A DNA stretch of 64,000 bases from Megascapheus bottae (GCA_024803745.1 JANJXV010000193.1:1426001-1490000); one strand, 5' to 3'. Counted from the stretch's first letter, positions 45,656 through 58,900 are shown. Numbers and translations: made by a program. The notes: generated from the letters alone by a model not told the origin.

Positions 45656-45880
45656 TTTTGCGGTCATGGGACTTGAATTCTAGACCTGGCTGTTCTTCCT
45701 GAGCTCTTCAGCTCAAGACTACTGCCCTATGTCTTTAGACTCAACCCCACTTCTCATTTTCTATTGGTTCATTGGAGAGAAGAGTCTAAGGTGTTTTTGT
45801 GATAGGTCAGTCTTTGAACCTTGATCCTCAGATCTCAGCCTCCTACGTAGCTAGGATTACAGGCATGAGCCACGGGCTCA
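45656..45880 (-). mobile_element. Composite SINE in KRAB-ZNF intron
   Basis: Minus strand, full length: gagctcttcagctcaagact and ctcctacgtagctaggatta, ending gcatgagccacgg. Confidence 0.85.
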
Positions 45881-45982
45881 TGGCTTTCTCATTTTATTTT
45901 GTTTCACAGTGATTTCTACAGAGAAATCTAACTTTAACTCTACTGCCACATAGAATTCATCATATCACCCTATGATTCTTGG

Positions 45983-46156
45983 TGCCGGGGGTTTGGGCTA
46001 GCATGCACAAAGACCTGGTTCAGTTCCTTGGTACTACATACAAAGAAAAAACCAGAAGTGGTGCTATGACTCAAGAAGTAGAGAGCTAGCCTTGAGAAAA
46101 CCCAAGGACCATGCTCAGTCCCTGAGACCAGGCATAGGATTGGGAAAAGAAAAGGA
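45983..46156 (+). mobile_element. ID-dimer SINE in KRAB-ZNF intron
   Basis: Plus strand: ggctagcatgcacaaagacc, linker, gtggtgctatgactcaagaa, A-rich end. Confidence 0.8.
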
Positions 46157-46297
46157 TTCTTGATTCATTCACAAAGAATTCCATAGGTTCCACACAGGAT
46201 TTAGGGTTACTAAGAATATTATTGCTCAGTACATCACAACATGAACTTACCAATGGGGCTCAGGCTCCAACATCAATATGAAGATGCATTCACTGAC

Positions 46298-46387
46298 CTG
46301 TGATATTCTTGTCAGAGGAATTTCCTATCCAGAGTTCTGCACAGTGCTCTAGCTTGTCAATTAATACAGGTTTGGGAACACAGGGCC
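46298..46387 (-). pseudogene. KRAB-b exon of KRAB-ZNF locus
   Basis: A 90-base exon with a clean acceptor (AG at 46388-46389, after a pyrimidine-rich stretch) and donor (gtcagt, 46297 downward). Spliced to the KRAB-A exon it reads GPCVPKPVLIDKLEHCAELW in frame. That fits the b-type KRAB box (the usual pattern is a Pro-Lys/Pro, Leu/Ile-x-x-Leu-Glu, Glu-x-Trp series). It continues in frame into the zinc-finger exon. It is intact in itself; I call it a pseudogene part only because the finger exon is broken. Confidence 0.85.
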
Positions 46388-46559
46388 CTGTAAATTAGAA
46401 ACAGTAGAGAATTATTGCTTATGCTGTGTCATCATTGCTTTAAGTTCGCAGACATCCTACTCACAAGTTATCTATTAAATCTTTTCTCTCATTTCTCACT
46501 GGCTCCATGGTTGACTTTTCCCCAACTCTGGATTCATTTTGTATGGCATAAACTTAGCT

Positions 46560-46812
46560 GTCTTGCTCAAGGCTAGAAAAATACCAGTTTGAGTCCCAGC
46601 TCCACTTACATGCATAGGTCTTCATGCATGCTAGGCAAGCACTCAACCACAAAGTCAAACTCTTGACACTCCACTAACATTTTTGAGGGGTTACTTGGAG
46701 TTATAGAGTTTCATGGCAATTTTTATGCCATTGCTGGCTTCAAATTAGAATTCTTAGATTTCTTCCTCCTGAATATTTTAAGATTACAGGCATGAAACAT
46801 TGCACCTAGTGC
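46560..46812 (-). mobile_element. SINE fragments in KRAB-ZNF intron
   Basis: 46560-46670 is an ID arm (catgctaggcaagcactcaa). 46680-46812 is a worn composite-type 7SL-like half (aagattacaggcatgaaa). Confidence 0.65.
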
Positions 46813-47064
46813 CAGGTTTCCATTATAAACTCACTGTTTAGTGATTTGTAGATCCTATTTCCAATAATGATATATATTCTATTCTGGATGGTTTATCCAC
46901 TTACAATTACTGTGTAAGTTTGGAATGTCGTCTCCATTAGAGGAAACATAATTTAGAACTGTTGTCAAAGTATCCTGAAGGTATCCTGAAGAATGAGTAC
47001 AAAATTACCTTAGGTTTTCTTTAGAAAGTAATGATACTTCTCAGGGCCTGGAATCTTTCATTTA

Positions 47065-47340
<276 letters not shown>

Positions 47341-47403
47341 TTATTCTTTTTTGTTGGAATTGTATTCCTTTACTTAAATCTTTAGACTTACATGAAATAT
47401 TGA

Positions 47404-47600
47404 CCTGAAAAGCTTAGGGATGGTGCCTAGGCCCAGACTTCAAGTCCCAAGACCCACAAAAAAATAAAAAGGCAAGCCACGTGTTGGTGGCTCACGCCTG
47501 TCATCCTAGCTACTCAGGAGACTGAGATCTGAGGACCATGGTTTCAAAGCCAGCCTGGCACAAAATTCCATGAGACTCCTTTCCAATTACCCACCATAAA
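47404..47600 (+). mobile_element. SINE right half followed by a composite left half
   Basis: 47404-47472 is an ID right end with A-tail. 47474-47600 is a clear 7SL/B1-like left half (tggtggctcacgcctgtcat; gctactcaggagactgagat). Confidence 0.8.
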
Positions 47601-47867
47601 ATGTTTAATGGCTTGTGGCATATCATGGTAGAGCAATTGTGGTATCGACAGAAATAAGTCGGGGGAGTAGATTTAGGTTATAAATGGAATTATTCCATTG
47701 AAAAGGAACTACATTATATGATGACATATGCTGATACTGAGAGAATATTGCAAAATCTTAGGGTATCAAGTAATAATACTGTGAAGTACACCCAGAATGT
47801 TAATGTTCTATGTCTGGCATAATAATCACTTGGGGAAGAAACATTTTTTTCTTTTTTTTTGGCTGGG

Positions 47868-48096
47868 GGATTTGTAAGGCTTGAACTCTGGGCCTGGGCA
47901 CTGTTCCTGAGCTCTTCAACTCAAGGCTATCACCCTACCTATGAAGCCACAGTGCCATTTCCCATATTCTAGTGGTTAACTGTCGATGAGAGTCTCATAG
48001 ACTTTCTAATGCCCAGGCTGGCTTTGAACCAAATCTTTAGATATCAGCCTGATATCTGAGTAGCTAGGATTACAGGTAGAATTCACTGCACCTGGC
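47868..48096 (-). mobile_element. Composite SINE
   Basis: Minus strand, full length: ttgaactctgggcctgggca, gagctcttcaactcaaggct, gagtagctaggattacaggt. Confidence 0.85.
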
Positions 48097-48224
48097 AAGA
48101 AATTTATTTCTTGCTGTTTTATATTACAAATTTACTGTATGTTTTACTTTTTCAAAAAGACTGAGGATGACCTTTGTTCTGTATATAACGGGAAGAGGGG
48201 TAGGGAGCTGTGAGCAGAACAACT

Positions 48225-48330
48225 GAGGGGCAATACTCAGGGTAGGACAATAGCCTTAAACTAAAGAGCTCACAGCCCAAGGTCCAAGCCCCATGACTTT
48301 CCCCACTACCCCACAAAAAAAGGGAAAAAA
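48225..48330 (+). mobile_element. SINE right-half fragment
   Basis: Plus strand: aggtccaagccccatgactt with an A-rich tail to 48330. Confidence 0.6.
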
Positions 48331-49072
48331 ATTGGAGATTGGAGAGGATTTTCTAAAAAGAATATATAGAAATAGTAGTTCAAAATGTAGAAAGAAGTTC
48401 AATATTAACAGTCATGAGAAAAATTAAAATTACAATGAAATCATTACTTTAAGTATATTAATATAAATATAGTTTTAAACAAAAAGATACACATACACAC
48501 ACACACAAACACACACACACACACACACACGCATACAAAAAAACAACTTTCAAAGTCTAACTATTACTGGGAAGGTAGTGAGAAGAAGTAGAACTTTGGA
48601 ATAGTTCTGCAAGGAATATAAAACAATCAAAAATTGCGTGGAGAGTGCTAAAAAAAGTACTAAATATAGAATTACATAGAAATATGGTCCAACACTTCTA
48701 TTTCTAGATTTGTACCTAATGGAAGAGAAAGCAGAGACTAGAACAAATATGTGGAGAATCCATTCACAACTATTAATAATAATCCAAAGATAGAAATATG
48801 CAAAACAATGCATTGAAAAGGAAGAACATTTTACTATATTTTACAGATGAATCTTGATTACAGTAAACTAAAAATACAGCAGTCATAAAGGAAGAGGTAG
48901 GGTATGTTTTCCCTTCCAGAGCTTCCTAGGATCAACAAACCCTTAGAGCCAAAAAGCATGATGGTTCCAGAGAATGGAGTAGAGAGGAACAGGAGCTGAA
49001 TGTTTAATGATTATACATGGAAGATGAAAATTGCTCTAGATGGGTAGAATGAAGAGAGAACTGTACCCTAAA
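48331..49072. other. AT-rich spacer with (CA)n microsatellite
   Basis: A (CA)n run lies at 48489-48530. The remainder is AT-rich without a recognisable gene. The 87-codon minus frame 48550-48813 is hydrophobic and low in complexity, with no known domain. Confidence 0.5.
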
Positions 49073-49350
49073 CAATGGTTATGTAGCCACACAGGATGGG
49101 ACACACCTATACTCTCTGATCTTGGGAAACTCAAGAAGGATTTCTAGCTATCCTGGATGCATGGAAAGATCTATCATAAAAACTAATGTGGAGGGGCTGG
49201 GAGTTTGGCATAGTTGTAGAGTGCTTGTATGAAGACGACGTTTCAATTCTGCAGTACCACATACACAGAAAAAACCAGAAGTAGTGCTGTGGCTCAAGTA
49301 GAAGATCACTAGGCTTGAGGAAAGCTGAAGGACAGTGCTTAAACCGAGTT
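49073..49350 (+). mobile_element. B1-like fragment and ID dimer
   Basis: 49073-49170 resembles a 7SL-derived SINE (gatgggacacacctatactc). 49196-49350 is an ID dimer (ggggctgggagtttggcata; gtagtgctgtggctcaagta). Confidence 0.65.
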
Positions 49351-49364
49351 TAAAAAAAACCCAG

Positions 49365-49605
49365 AAAGCTGAGCATGATGGGGTGGTGGCTCACTTCTAT
49401 AAACCTAGATACTCAGGAGGCTGAGATCTGAGGATCAAGGTTTAAAGCCATCCTGGCACAAAAAGACCTGAGACACTTATCTCCAATTTACCTTTAGAAA
49501 ATGGGAAGTGGGGCTTGGCTCCAGGGTAAGGTGGTAGCCTGGAGCTGAAGAGCTCAGGGATAGTGCCCAGGCTGAGTTCAAGATCTATGACCCACCAAAA
49601 AAACC
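49365..49605 (+). mobile_element. Composite SINE, complete example
   Basis: Plus strand. Left half ggtggtggctcacttctata and ctcaggaggctgagatctga (7SL/B1-like); right half gcctggagctgaagagctca and gtgcccaggctgagttcaag (ID-like); then an A-rich tail. This one shows the two-part architecture most directly. Confidence 0.85.
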
Positions 49606-50053
49606 CCAAAAAACAAAAAATAAGATGGAAAAAATTGGATTCTGTGAATTTTATCAGGCATATAAATGTCTTTTTTTACGGTTGAAATAACAAATTGTTT
49701 GGAAAAAAGTTTTTACCTAGAAATGTACACAACAAATGGAATTAACAACAAACACAAAATATGCAAAAGATACAAATTATCACAATATGGGTATCCTGCT
49801 TCTGTATCTTTCACTGACTCCTGTTCAAATGAGTTACATATTCTGAATCATTTCTCCCAGTCGATATATGCCACAAGTGTTAGCTTGTACTGTACTTCTT
49901 GGGAAATCAAAAGCAAATACTAAGCAAATGTGTGTTAGATTTTGTCAACAGTGATATTCCAAATATAAATCCCTACTCATTGCATTATTTAATATCAATG
50001 CCGGAATCTAACTTACACTGGCAGAATCTTCAATCTTTTGAGAATCTTCAAAA
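49606..50053. other. AT-rich spacer up to array B
   Basis: No recognisable gene or repeat. L1-5 homology begins at 50054. Confidence 0.4.
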
Positions 50054-52368
50054 GGGTGTGTAAATATTTAGGATCGTTATGTCTTCCTGGAGGAAAGATC
50101 CCTTTAGTAGTATGTAGTAACCTTCTTTGTCTTTTCTTACTATTTTTAGTTTGAAGTCTATTGTATCTGATATGAGGATGGCAACTCCAGCCATCCAAAG
50201 CTTTGAATCAGCTCAAGGAGCTTGGGAGTAGAGTCTATAGGATTCTTTAAATACAGAATCATGTCATCTGCAAAGAGGGATAGTTTTATTTCCTCTTTCC
50301 CTACTTGGATCCCCTTTATGCTTGCTTCTTGCCATATTGCACTGCCTAGGAATTCTAGTACTATGTTAAAAAGGAGTGGAGAGAGTGTGCATCCTTGTCT
50401 TGTTCCTGATTTTAGAGGGAATGGCTTTAGATTTTCACCATTAAGTATAATACTAGCAGTGGGTTTCTCATACACAGCCTTTATTACATTGAGAAATGTT
50501 CCATGGATACCTAGTTTCTCCACATCTTTTAACATAAGGGGGTTTTAGATCTTGTCAAATGCCTTTTCCGCATCTATTGAGACAATCATGTGATTTTATC
50601 CCTGCTCCTGTTGATGTGTTGAATTATATTAATTGATTTGTGTATGTTGAACCAGCTTTGCCTCCCTGTGATGAATCCAGTTTGATCATAGTGTATATTT
50701 TTTTTGATGAGTTGTTGTAGACGGTTGGCCAGTATTTTGCTGAGAAGTTTTGCATCGAGGTTCATCAAAGAAATGGGTCTATAGATCTCTTTCTTTGATG
50801 AATCTCTGTCTGGTTTGGGGATGAGGGATATGCTGGCTTCACAGAATCAGTTTAGTAAAGAACCTTCATTTTCAATTTCGTTGAAGAGCTTGAGGAGTAT
50901 TGGTGTGAGCTCTGCTTTGAAGACCTTATAGAATTCAGCTGTGAATCCATCTGGCCCTGGGCTCTTTTTAAGTGGAAGTTGTCTAATTTCCATTTCTATT
51001 TCAGAGCTTGAAATAGGCCTGTTGAGTTGGGTTGGCTCTTCTTGGTTCAGTGTGTGTATGTTAATATTGTCTAGGAATTCATCCATTTCTTCTAGATTCT
51101 CAAATTTGTTGGCGTAAAGTTTTGAGAAGTATTCCCTCATGATATTCTGGATCTTGGTAATTTCTGTCGCGATATTACCATTTTCATCTGCGATTTTGTT
51201 TATTTCGATATGCTCTCTTCTTTTTTTGGTAAGATTTGCTAAGGGCTTGTCAATTTTGTTAATTCTTTCAAGAACCAACTCCTTGTTTTGTTGATTCTTT
51301 CTATAGTTTTTTTTATTCCAAATCATTTAATTCTGCTTTGATTTTAATAATTTGCTTTCTCCTAATGGGTTTAGGGTTGGTTTGTTGCTCTTTTTCCAGG
51401 AGGTTAAGGTGAGACATTAACTAGTTGGTTTTCCGTTTTTCCAACTTGCTCTTGTAGGCACTCCACACTATAAATTTTCCTCTGGGCACTGCCTTTGTTG
51501 TGTCCCTAAGGAGTTGATATTTGTGTGCTCCTTATTGTTAAATTTCATAAACAGTTGGATATCTGTTCTGATCTCTTCGATTACCCATTGTTTTTGATTC
51601 AACAATGTGTGGTTCAGTCTCCATGAGTTACAGGGTTTTCTTTGGTGGAGATGTGTGTTCAGCTCCAATTTGATGCCTTTATGGTCTGAGAGTGTGCATG
51701 GAATAATTTCAGTGTTTCTGAATCTGTCCAGGTTTGCTTTATGGCCTAAGATGTGGTCTATTTTGGAAAATGTTCCATGTGCTGCTGAGAAAAACGTATA
51801 TTGTGGTGTTACTGGGTGGAATATTCTGCAGATGTCTGTTAGATCTAGTTGGTCTATATAGTTGTTCAGTTCTAAGGTTTCTCTGTTGAGTTTTTGCCTT
51901 GTTGATCTGTCTATAGGTGAGAGTGGTGTGTTAAACTCAACAACAATCACTGTGTTTCGATCTATGTATGGTTTCAGTGTAAGTAAAGTTTGCTTGATGA
52001 AGTTTGGAGCTCCGGGATTGGGTGTGTAAATATTTAGGATTGTTATGTCTTCCGGGAGGAAAGATCCCTGTAGTAGTATGTAGTAACCTTCTTTGTCTTT
52101 TCTTACTAATTTTAGTTTGAAGTCTATTGTATCTGATATGAGGATGGCAACTCTAGCCTGTTTATGGGGGCAGTGAGCTTGATAGAGTTTATTCCAACCT
52201 CTCACTTTCAAAAGATGATTGTTTTGGGGTAAGATGTGTCTCTTCAAGTCAGCAGAACGATGGCTCTTGCTTTTTGATCCAACTAGACAACCTATGCCGT
52301 TTAATTGGAGAGTTAAGTCCATTGATATTGAGAGTTAGGATTGAGAGATATTTATTAGTTCCTACCAT
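50054..52368 (-). pseudogene. L1-5 ORF2 pseudogene, truncated and chimeric
   Basis: Start ATG is at 52366-52368. Endonuclease frame 51468-52322 has 284 codons and, unlike L1-1, L1-3 and L1-6, lacks the private 1-base deletions. It has VEFNTPLS where L1-2 has GEFNT, so both the glycine and the aspartate of the usual motif are changed. RT pieces are 50847-51326, 50586-50768 and 50158-50535 (FADD present). After that the frame enters the fused endonuclease fragment. The common opal, linker stops and RT frameshift are present. Confidence 0.9.
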
Positions 52369-52416
52369 TTTTAAAAGCTTTTAGTAGGGCCTGTGTCTTG
52401 ACAGTTCTTGTGGTCC

Positions 52417-53600
52417 TTAGATGGTATGCTGTTTAGGTGCCATTTCTTTCCCTATATTGCATTTATTTTGGTTTTCTATGTATAGAGCATCTTTGAGAAT
52501 TCTCTGTAGTGTTGGTTTTGTTTCGACATATTGTTGCAGCTTTTCCCTGGAATGGAATGTTTTTATTGTTCCCTCAGTTATGAATGAGAGCTTAGCTGGC
52601 TACAGTATTCTTGGTTGGTAGTTATTTGATACAAGGGCATGACATATATGCTTCCAGTCACTTCGTGCTTGCATGGTCTCTGCTGAGAAATCTGGGGTTA
52701 TTCTGATTGGTTTGCCTTTGTAGGTTACTGATCCCTTTTCCCTGGCTGCCTTTAGGATCTTTCCTTTCGTTTCTATTGATCCAGTTCGGATCACAATGTG
52801 GCGGTGGGATGTTCTTTTCTGGTCAGGTCTGTTTGGGGTTCTAAAAGCTTCTCGTATCTGGATGGGCCTGCCCTTCTGGATATTTGGGAAATTCTCTGAG
52901 ATGATTCCCTGAAGTATATTTCCAATACCATTGACCTCTTTCTCCACGCCCTCCTCAATACCAACTAGCCTTAAATTAGGCTTCCTAATTGTATCTTGGA
53001 CCTCCTGAAGCGCTCTCTCATATTTCCTAGATTTGGATTGACTCATTTTCTGTTCTTTATAATACCTAAATTATCTTCAGCCACGGAAATTCTCTGCTCT
53101 GCAATGTCTAACCTGCTATCAAAGTTATCTACTTTATTTTTCATCTCCCTTGCTTCTAATTGCTCACTTTTGATGCCTTGCATCCCTTGTTTTAGATCAT
53201 GTATGGATTTCTTTATCTCCTTGATTTCCTTTTGAGTGGTTTGCTCAGTAGCTTTATTTTCTTTGGACATTTGCTGGAGTTTGGTCACGTTTTTATTTGT
53301 GGATTCTTTGAATTCATCCATCTTTCTTTGAAAAACCTTTATTATGGCCTCCTTTATGGCTTCTTCTTTTTCACTTATCACCTTGTTATTGCTTTCCTCT
53401 TGTTCAGGTATGGCTTCCTCCATTATCTCTTTCTTTATATTTTCACATTTTTCATTAATGATGTTTCTCAATTGCATTTGTGTAGCAATTGGAAGACTCT
53501 CCTCTAGGTTTGCCAGTGACTGTTCCATTGTCTGTTTACATTGGGTGGGGGATGTTGTTTCTTGATTTGACATTTTTCTTGAGTTTCTTGATCTGCCCAT
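52417..53600 (-). pseudogene. L1-5 ORF1 pseudogene (array-B type)
   Basis: Coiled-coil frame 53043-53600 has 185 codons and starts MGRSRNSRKMSNQ, two residues (6 bases) shorter than array A copies. RRM/CTD frame 52600-53046 overlaps it by ATGA. The amber follows QPRIL. It reads GIEEG where array A has GTEEG, a change shared with L1-6. Confidence 0.9.
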
Positions 53601-54160
53601 TTGAAAATGGGAGTAAGATTTCTACTAAATACGATTATAGTTTTTCAGATATAACCAACCTAGACCTCTGTAGCTGGCAGACACTAGATGTTCACAAGTT
53701 TTGATTGGTATTATCACTCTTTCTTTTTGTGCACTTACAGACCAGCCTAATACAACCACTGATAAGCGATTTATACCCAAAATCATAAGCCTCTCAATCC
53801 AATCTCTATTGTCTTTAAGTCCCTCTGAGCCTAGAGAATAATTAACCACCTACATATACAATATTGCTCAACAGCCATCAAGTGTAGATCCGTGCAGTAT
53901 AAGGGTTGAAAGACGAGCAGAGGTCCAGAGATAGAAAAAAAGAATGAGAGAGGTCAGGGGAGGTGCAAGAGGATTAACGTAGGAGTGTAAGAATATTGTA
54001 GTAATGAAGAAAAGTTATAGCATAAGGATAACTGACATAAGTTGGTAAGTAGGTAGCATATTTGAGTACAAAGTTTGGAAAGTATTAGAATAAAACTTAT
54101 GTGTTGCTGCACGACTAGCTCTTAGCCCAACCAGTGGCCTCACAGTGGACCATGGGATGG

Positions 54161-55530
54161 ATCTGTTTTTCTTGTGTATGTTGAGGGAAAGGGGTATTTC
54201 ACAAGATGCAGAAGCGAAGATTTCAGAAGCAAATGCTGTGAGTGAATTAGCTCGTAAAAAGCATTTTTATTTTCTTTTATCTTTCTGCCAGTCTTGGGGC
54301 TTGAATTCAGGGCCTGAGCACTGTCCTCGGGTTTTCTCAAGTCTAGCCCTCTGCCACTTGAGCCACAGTGCCACATCTAGGTTTTCTATCTATGTGGTAC
54401 TGAGCAATCAAACCCAGATCTTCATGGATGCTAGGCAAGCACTCTACCACTATGCCAAACTCTCAACCCTGACATAGTAATTATAAAGTCATCATCATCA
54501 TCATCATCATATCCAAATATCCTTTCTCCTACAAAGAATGAACACTTAACTGTGTCTAATGCTTTTTTTTAATTTCACTAATTCTTCTGTGTTTTTCCCT
54601 GTTGCATTTTTTACACATGACAGCAAAGCTAATCATCAGGAAAAAATTGATTAGGATACAGAAACCTAATAATATCCTAGTAGATTGACGTCAAAAATAT
54701 GTGCAAGATGCCCTGTGTGTTTGACCTACTGGGAGAGTCCTTGGCTACCAAGCAGTAAGCCTCAGGTTTGATTCCTCATTACCACATACATAGAAAACGC
54801 TGCAAGTGGTGCTGTGGCTCGGTGGGACAGCTAAAGCCTAAAGAAAGCCCAAGAACAATGTTCACACTCTGAGGTCAAGTCCCAAGACTAGCAAAAACAA
54901 AAAAAATTCGACAAGGGGCAAAATGCAGGCAGAGAAGGCACTGTGAAGCCAATGTTTTGTAAAGGATGAGGGCAATATTGATCCTTAAGTTTGGATCTTA
55001 CCTAAGAAAGGCTCCTTGAGCCTGAGACCAGATTGGTAGTTGGGCCTAGTGGAAGACATTGGGATTGGACAAATAAGGTGTGCTGTATACTACATCCACA
55101 TGTATATTGTGAGACTGGAGGAGAGATTCAGCCTCCAGTATGTCTTTGGTGAGGTCTTTTGTGAGCAAGGATCTTTGGTCATTGGGCCCTGAAAGGTGAC
55201 CCTGCCTCCCTCACAATGGAACAGAATATGGAACCCTGGTAACCAAGCCACTGTAACTAACAACCAGCTCAAGCCAGCTCACTTGGCCTGTGGCTCAGGA
55301 GGAAGAAAGATGTTGCTGTGCTGTTGCCAAAGGTCAGGAAACTCGAGTCTCAGGCATGGAAGTTGTGGATGTCTTACTCGAAGATGTACATGCTAGATCA
55401 TTGCCAAGCCACAAATCCAGTATAACAGAACTTTCTCTAAAGAAGGCCAGGAAAATCCAGGGCAACCAGATGAGGTAAATTTCTAAGAAGAAATGTATTT
55501 GACCCCATCATCCTCCCCACACACTACAAC
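54161..55530. repeat. F4: non-L1 segment of the macro-tandem unit
   Basis: Fourth F copy: minus-strand ID-dimer SINE (about 54270-54477), short pure CAT run (54489-54511), plus-strand ID dimer (about 54718-54907), and unrecognised sequence up to the A-tail of L1-6. It lacks three bases of a GAA run near 55438 that other copies keep. Confidence 0.9.
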
Positions 55531-55949
55531 TTTCTTTTTTTTTCATTTTTTTATTGTAATTAGTAAAAGGGTTAGATGATATTTGCCAGATAGCAGGTGC
55601 ATTAATTCACATACATTGATACCCTTTCACATGTCTTGGTACCCATTTCCCTCCAACCCCACACCCCCCACCCGTCTTGGTTTTCCCCCCTTCCCTATCA
55701 AATTTCAAATATCCAAATACAAATAAATTCAATATATCAGATAACAAAGTGAGATACTATACCAATATGGGATAACCAAGGGACAGCAAGCGAGGTGAGA
55801 GACAACATAGTACATTAAGGACAACAATCATTCATTATATGGCTTTTGTGTCAATATCCTGGAGGTCCTTTCAATTAGCTTCACATTATATGGCCTTATA
55901 TATGGCCTTTTGCTCTATTGCCAATCTCTGCTAGTAGAGCCCAAGGTTT

Positions 55950-58900
55950 CTACTGATTATGACGAATGAGGAAAACCACTGAGCCTAAGTTCCTTTGAGT
56001 CTGGCTTACTTCACTTAATATGATTTGTTCTAAGTCTTTCCATTTCCTAACAAATGGGGCGATGTCATTCTTTCTGACAGCAGCATAGAATTCCATTGTG
56101 TACAAATACCCCAACTTGTTGATCCACTCATCAACTGAGGGACATCTGGGTTGGTTCCATATCTTTGCTATGGTGAATAGTGCTGCAATGAACATTGTTG
56201 TGCTAGTGGGTTTAGTATGCCCTTGTTTCTGGATTGTTGGGTAAATGCCAAGTACTGGAATTGCTGGGTCATAGGGGAGTTGTATGTTTAGCGTTTTGAG
56301 GCACTGCCGCACTGCTTTCCATAGTGGTTGAACGAGTTTGCACTCCCACCAACAGTGTAGTAGTGATCCCTCCTGACCACATCCCCTCCAGCATCTGTTG
56401 TCATTCGTTTTCCTGATCCTGGCCATTCTAACTGGAGTGAGGTGGAATCTTAGACTTGTTTTGATTTGCATTTCTTTTATGACCAGAGATGTTGAGCATT
56501 TCTTCATGTGTCTATAGGCCATTTTTGTTTCTTCTTCAGGGAAGACTCTCTTTAAGTCTTTGGCCCACTTTGTAATGGGATGGGTGTTACTTTGGAGGTT
56601 AGTTTTGGAGTGATTCAATTTTTTGAGTTGTTGATATATTTTAGATATGAGGCCTTGTTCCGTTGTTTGGGTGGTGAAGATCTTCTCCCACTCTGTAGGC
56701 TTCCTGATTAGTTTACTAGCTATATCCGTTGCCATACAAAAGCTCTGCAGTTTAATGCAGTCCCACTTATCCAGGCTTTCTCTGATTTGTTGTGATTCTT
56801 GGTCCTTATTAAGAAAGTTTCGACCTGTACCAAGGAGGCCTAGTGTATCTCCTATTCCTTCCTGTAAACTTTTCAGTGTGTCAGCTTTTACCTCCACGTC
56901 TTTGATCCATTTGGAGTTAATTCTAGTGCAAGGTGACAAAGAAGGATCCAACTTTAGTTTTCTGCAGGTGTTTAACCAGTTCTGCCAGCACAACTTGTTG
57001 AAGAGGCTATCTTTCTTCCATTCTATTTTTTTGGCTCCCTGGTCAAAGATTAGGTGGCCATAGGTCTGTGGTTTAATATCTGGGTCCGCAGTTCTACTCC
57101 ATTGGACTTCAGGCCTGTTCTTGTGCCAGTACCAAGCTGTTTTGGGAATTATAGCTCTGTAATAGAGCCTTAAGTTTGGAATTGAAATTCCTCCAGCGCT
57201 GTTCTTTCTGCTAAGAAGTGTTTTTGCTATACGGGGTCTTTTATTATTCCATATGAAATTTTCAATTGCCTCTTCTATGTCTTTAAAGAATGACATTGGG
57301 ATGTTGATGGGTATTACATTGAATTTGTAGATAGCCCTTGGCAAGGTTGTCATTTTCACAATGTTGGTTCTTCCAATCCAGGAGCACGGGAGGTTTTTCC
57401 ATTTCCTTAGTTCTGCTTTAATTTCCTTTTATAGGGTTTTAAAGTTTTCATCTAAACAGTCCTTTACATTCTTAGTTAAGCTAATTGCTAGGTACTTTAT
57501 TTTTTTTGAGGCTATTGTGAAAGGATTTTCTTTCCTGATTATTGCCTCGTTCCTCACAGTGTTGGCGTAAAGTAAGGCAGTTGATTTGTGAGGGTTGATT
57601 TTATGGCCTGCTACCCTTCCAAAGCTTTGAATCAGCTCAAGGAGCTTGGGAGTAGAGTCTATAGGATTCTTTAAATACAGAATCATGTCATCTGCAAAGA
57701 GGGATAGTTTTATTTCCTCTTTCCCTACTTGGATCCCCTCTATGCTTGCTTCTTGCCTTATTGCACTGCCTAGGAATTCTAGTACTATGTTAAAAAGGAG
57801 TGGAGAGAGTGGGCATCCTTGTCTCCTTCCTGATTTTAGAGGGAATGGCTTTAGATTTTCACCATTAAGTATAATACTAGCAGTGGGTTTCTCATACACA
57901 GCCTTTATTACATTGAGAAATGTTCCATGGATTCCTAGTTTCTCCACATCTTTTTACATAAAGGGGTTTTGGATCTTGTCAAATGCCTTTTCCGCATCTA
58001 TTGAGACAACCATGTGATTTTATCCCTGCTCCTGTTGATGTGTTGAATTATATTAATTGATTTGTGTATGTTGAACCAGCTTTGCCTCCCTGTGATGAAT
58101 CCAGTTTGATCATAGTGTATATTTTTTTGATGAGTTGTTGTAGACGGTTGGCCAGTATTTTGTTGAGAAGTTTTGCATCGAGGTTCATCAAAGAAATGTG
58201 TCTATAGATCTCTTTCTTTGATGAATCTCTGTCTGGTTTGGGGATGAGGGATATGCTGGCTTCACAGAATCAGTTTAGTAAAGAACCTTCATTTTCAATT
58301 TCATTGAAGAGCTTGAGGAGTATTGGTGTGAGCTCTGCTTTGAAGACCTTATAGAATGCAGCTGTGAATCCATCTGGCCCTGGGCTCTTTTTAAGTGGAA
58401 GTTGTCTAATTTCCATTTCTATTTCAGAGCTTGAAATAGGCCTGTTGAGTTGGGTTTGCTCTTCTTGGTTCAATGTGTGTATGTTAATATTGTCTAGGAA
58501 TTCATCCATCTCTTCTAGATTCTCAAATTTGTTGGCGTAAAGGTTTGAGAAGTATTCCCTCATGATATTCTGGATCTTGGTAATTTCTGTCGTGATATTA
58601 CCATTTTCATCTGCGATTTTGTTTATTTCGATATGCTCTCTTCTTTTTTTGGTAAGATTTGCTAAGGGCTTGTCAATTTTGTTAATTCTTTCAAGAAACA
58701 ACTCCTTGTTTTGTTGATTCTTTCTATAGTTTTTTTTATTCCAAATCATTTAATTCTGCTTTGATTTTAATAATTTGCTTTCTCCTAATGGGTTTAGGGT
58801 TGGTTTGTTGCTCTTTTTCCAGGAGGTTAAGGTGAGACATTAACTAGTTGGTTTGCCATTTTTCCAACTTGCTGTTGTAGGCACTCAGCGCTATAAATTT

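Larger units (their letters stand above)
50054..54160 (-). mobile_element. L1-5: 3'-truncated, chimeric LINE-1
   Basis: First L1 of array B. 50194-54160 is a continuous 5' part (5'UTR, ORF1, ORF2 through the FADD region). 50054-50193 is a separate piece of the endonuclease region (equivalent to about 8803-8940 of L1-2) in the same orientation, joined at 50193/50194 to RT sequence (equivalent to about 6957). The RT carboxy part, 3'UTR and A-tail are missing. The order fits a deletion between two tandem copies or a non-homologous join. Confidence 0.92.

Noticed and set aside
53625..53849. A 74-codon minus-strand frame in the 5'UTR of L1-5 (also 61046-61270 in L1-6), considered as an extra L1 ORF
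   Set aside because: It starts at GTG, not ATG, and is closed by an in-frame TAG in the array A copies, so it is most likely chance openness.
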